DNA of 64,000 nucleotides from assembly GCA_024529925.1 (NCBI GenBank), contig JAFEUB010000718.1, forward strand, positions 1-64,000, in the 5' to 3' direction. Shown one piece after another: positions 62,889 to 64,000 of the stretch; positions within the stretch are counted from its first letter, which is position 1; every line of letters starts with the position of its first letter. The notes under the pieces are model-generated. The model saw nothing but the letters and a program-made list of their open reading frames with translations, did not search any database and was not told the origin of the DNA. The DNA comes from Ophthalmolycus amberensis. Lineage: Eukaryota > Chordata > Actinopteri > Perciformes > Zoarcidae. Made by a program: the position numbers and the translations under genes.

Positions 62889-62890
62889 TC

Positions 62891-63577
62891 TGTCACGGGA
62901 GTTCACGGGTAGGACCCAAAACGCAAGACCACAGGAGACAGAAGTTAATGGAAACAGGTTTTATTAGCCTGACTAATACAGGAAGGTGTGGAGCCCGTGG
63001 TCCGACACCCGAGTGGCAGATCGATGGTGTGAGGCCCGTGGCTCGACACCGGAGGGCTGGTAGCCTGACGGCGTGAAGTCCCGTGGCTCGATATCAGAGA
63101 GTAGGCAGATCGACGATGTGAGTCCCGTGGCTCGACACCGGAGGGCTGGCAGTTTGACGGCGTGAGTAGTCCGTGTCACACAAGGAGGGCAGAGCGGCGG
63201 AGTGTAATCCGTAAACACAAGGAGGGCAGAGCGGCGGAGTGTAATCCGTAAACACAAGGAGGGCAGAGGATGCCACGGGGTTGACACGGGTGAAAGACGG
63301 TACGACCTGACAACCCCAGACTGCAGGCCCAGAGCTTATATAGAGACAGGAGACTCATTAGTGGGACCTGAGTCTGGTGTGTCAGGCTGCAGGAGGTGAT
63401 CGGCTGGAGTGTCCTCAGCTGTGCATAATCAAGGGTGTGGCCATGGGAGGTGTCTGGAGGCAGAGGACAACACAGAGCACATGGCACACAATAACAAACG
63501 GGGGGAATGACAGGCCACATGAGGAGGAGATCAGGGGAAACACACAACGGGTCCGACATGGACCCTGGATCCTGACA
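62891..63577 (-). repeat. 5' LTR (right copy) with promoter
   Basis: Same 687 bp as the left LTR. A TATATAA box (63336-63342, minus) lies 31 bases before the G that starts GTCAGGTCGT at 63311. It thus sets the probable transcription start exactly at the sequence complementary to the primer site. Confidence 0.9.
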
Positions 63578-63618
63578 ATAGCGCTGGCGCATTGTCGAAG
63601 CAGTAAATGCTGCTTGTA

Positions 63619-64000
63619 GATGAACGGTCAGTGAATCTCCAAAGTCAGTAGGATTCATCCTCTAGGGGTGATGAATGTCTGTACAAAATCTCATGGTAAT
63701 CCATTGAATTGTTGTTAAGACACTGCAATAGAAACCAAAAGTGTTGACGTGGTGGTGCTTAATGAAAAGTCAGTATGGTTTATCCTCACAGGACCATGAA
63801 TGGCCACGCATGTTTAAAAAAACAACAAGATCTCCTCACTTTCTATCACCGTGGCAGCAAATATTTGAACCTCCAGCCACCATAAAACATCCTCTGATGA
63901 TTAGTTAGAAAAGAAATGGATCTGGTCAAACTCAACACACTGGTCTGATGAGAAAAGAGGGTTTTCCTTAAAGGAAATTTCAAAGCTAATCTGAAACCAG
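63619..64000 (+). repeat. Segmental array unit 5, truncated by window end
   Basis: Starts GATGAACGGTCAGTG like units 2-4 and follows the left arm to CTAATCTGAAACCAG. It has a 3-base deletion (GACGTGGTGGTGC against GACCTGGTGGTGGTGC). The array therefore continues to the right, and another gene copy is expected about 3.1 kb farther on. Confidence 0.9.

Larger units (their letters stand above)
59999..63577 (-). mobile_element. Non-autonomous Tf1/sushi-like LTR retrotransposon
   Basis: The element has two 687 bp direct LTRs (59999-60685 and 62891-63577) that read as identical and start TGTCA and end TGACA. It is flanked by a 5 bp target duplication ATAGC (59994-59998 and 63578-63582). The empty site is visible in units 1-3 (CCACCATAGCGCTGGCG). 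Transcription is on the minus strand: TATA and start in the right LTR, self-complementary primer site, gag, polypurine tract AAGGGGGGGG, then the left LTR. No protease, reverse transcriptase, RNase H or integrase is encoded in the 2.2 kb interior, so it must have been mobilised in trans. The insertion is younger than the array units. Confidence 0.93.

Overview
The window is vertebrate nuclear DNA, most probably from a ray-finned (teleost, perhaps perciform) fish. The evidence is one recognisable vertebrate exon with consensus GT-AG splice sites, long AC/TA microsatellites, teleost-type interspersed repeats, a LINE reverse-transcriptase remnant and an LTR retrotransposon with a Tf1/sushi-like Gag. 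There are no bacterial or phage features.

Bases 1 to about 22,300 are the 5' part of stxbp6 (amisyn, syntaxin-binding protein 6) on the minus strand: a probable non-coding exon 1 (ends 22024), an 8.1 kb intron, the first coding exon (13683-13836, exon start 13902), and more than 13 kb of the next intron. The remaining coding exons lie outside the window. Bases 22,300-28,500 are upstream intergenic DNA with microsatellites, a degenerate three-unit tandem repeat and old transposon fragments.

From about 28,523 to the end (64,000) the window is a head-to-tail segmental array: four complete units plus the start of a fifth, with a period of 7.6-8.1 kb. Each unit holds, in order: an inverted-repeat left arm (~455 bp); ~1.85 kb with no recognised gene; a frame-shifted LINE RT 3' fragment (minus); a promoter with four full CRE palindromes (TGACGTCA) spaced exactly 21 bp apart; one intronless plus-strand ORF of 480, 684, 615 or 655 aa; a CT tract; an inverted-repeat right arm made of two or three tandem ~307 bp blocks; a ~205 bp tandem dimer; a TA/CA microsatellite; and a minus-strand C-terminal exon resembling teleost SAMD3-like proteins.

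The ORF is not a family I can name. It has a basic amphipathic N-terminus, a conserved N-terminal region, a variable middle made of two kinds of in-frame repeat (29 aa acidic and 20 aa SPEPTASP units), and a conserved, basic C-terminal region. It is the best candidate here for an undescribed gene family. Its four copies differ mainly in repeat number, and copy 1 is the most diverged.

The spacer of unit 4 is interrupted by a young, non-autonomous LTR retrotransposon (59999-63577, minus orientation). It has two 687 bp LTRs that read as identical, a 5 bp target duplication, a Gag ORF with a long Pro/Ala repeat tail and no pol. Its primer-binding site matches the predicted 5' end of its own transcript, which points to Tf1/sushi-type self-priming.
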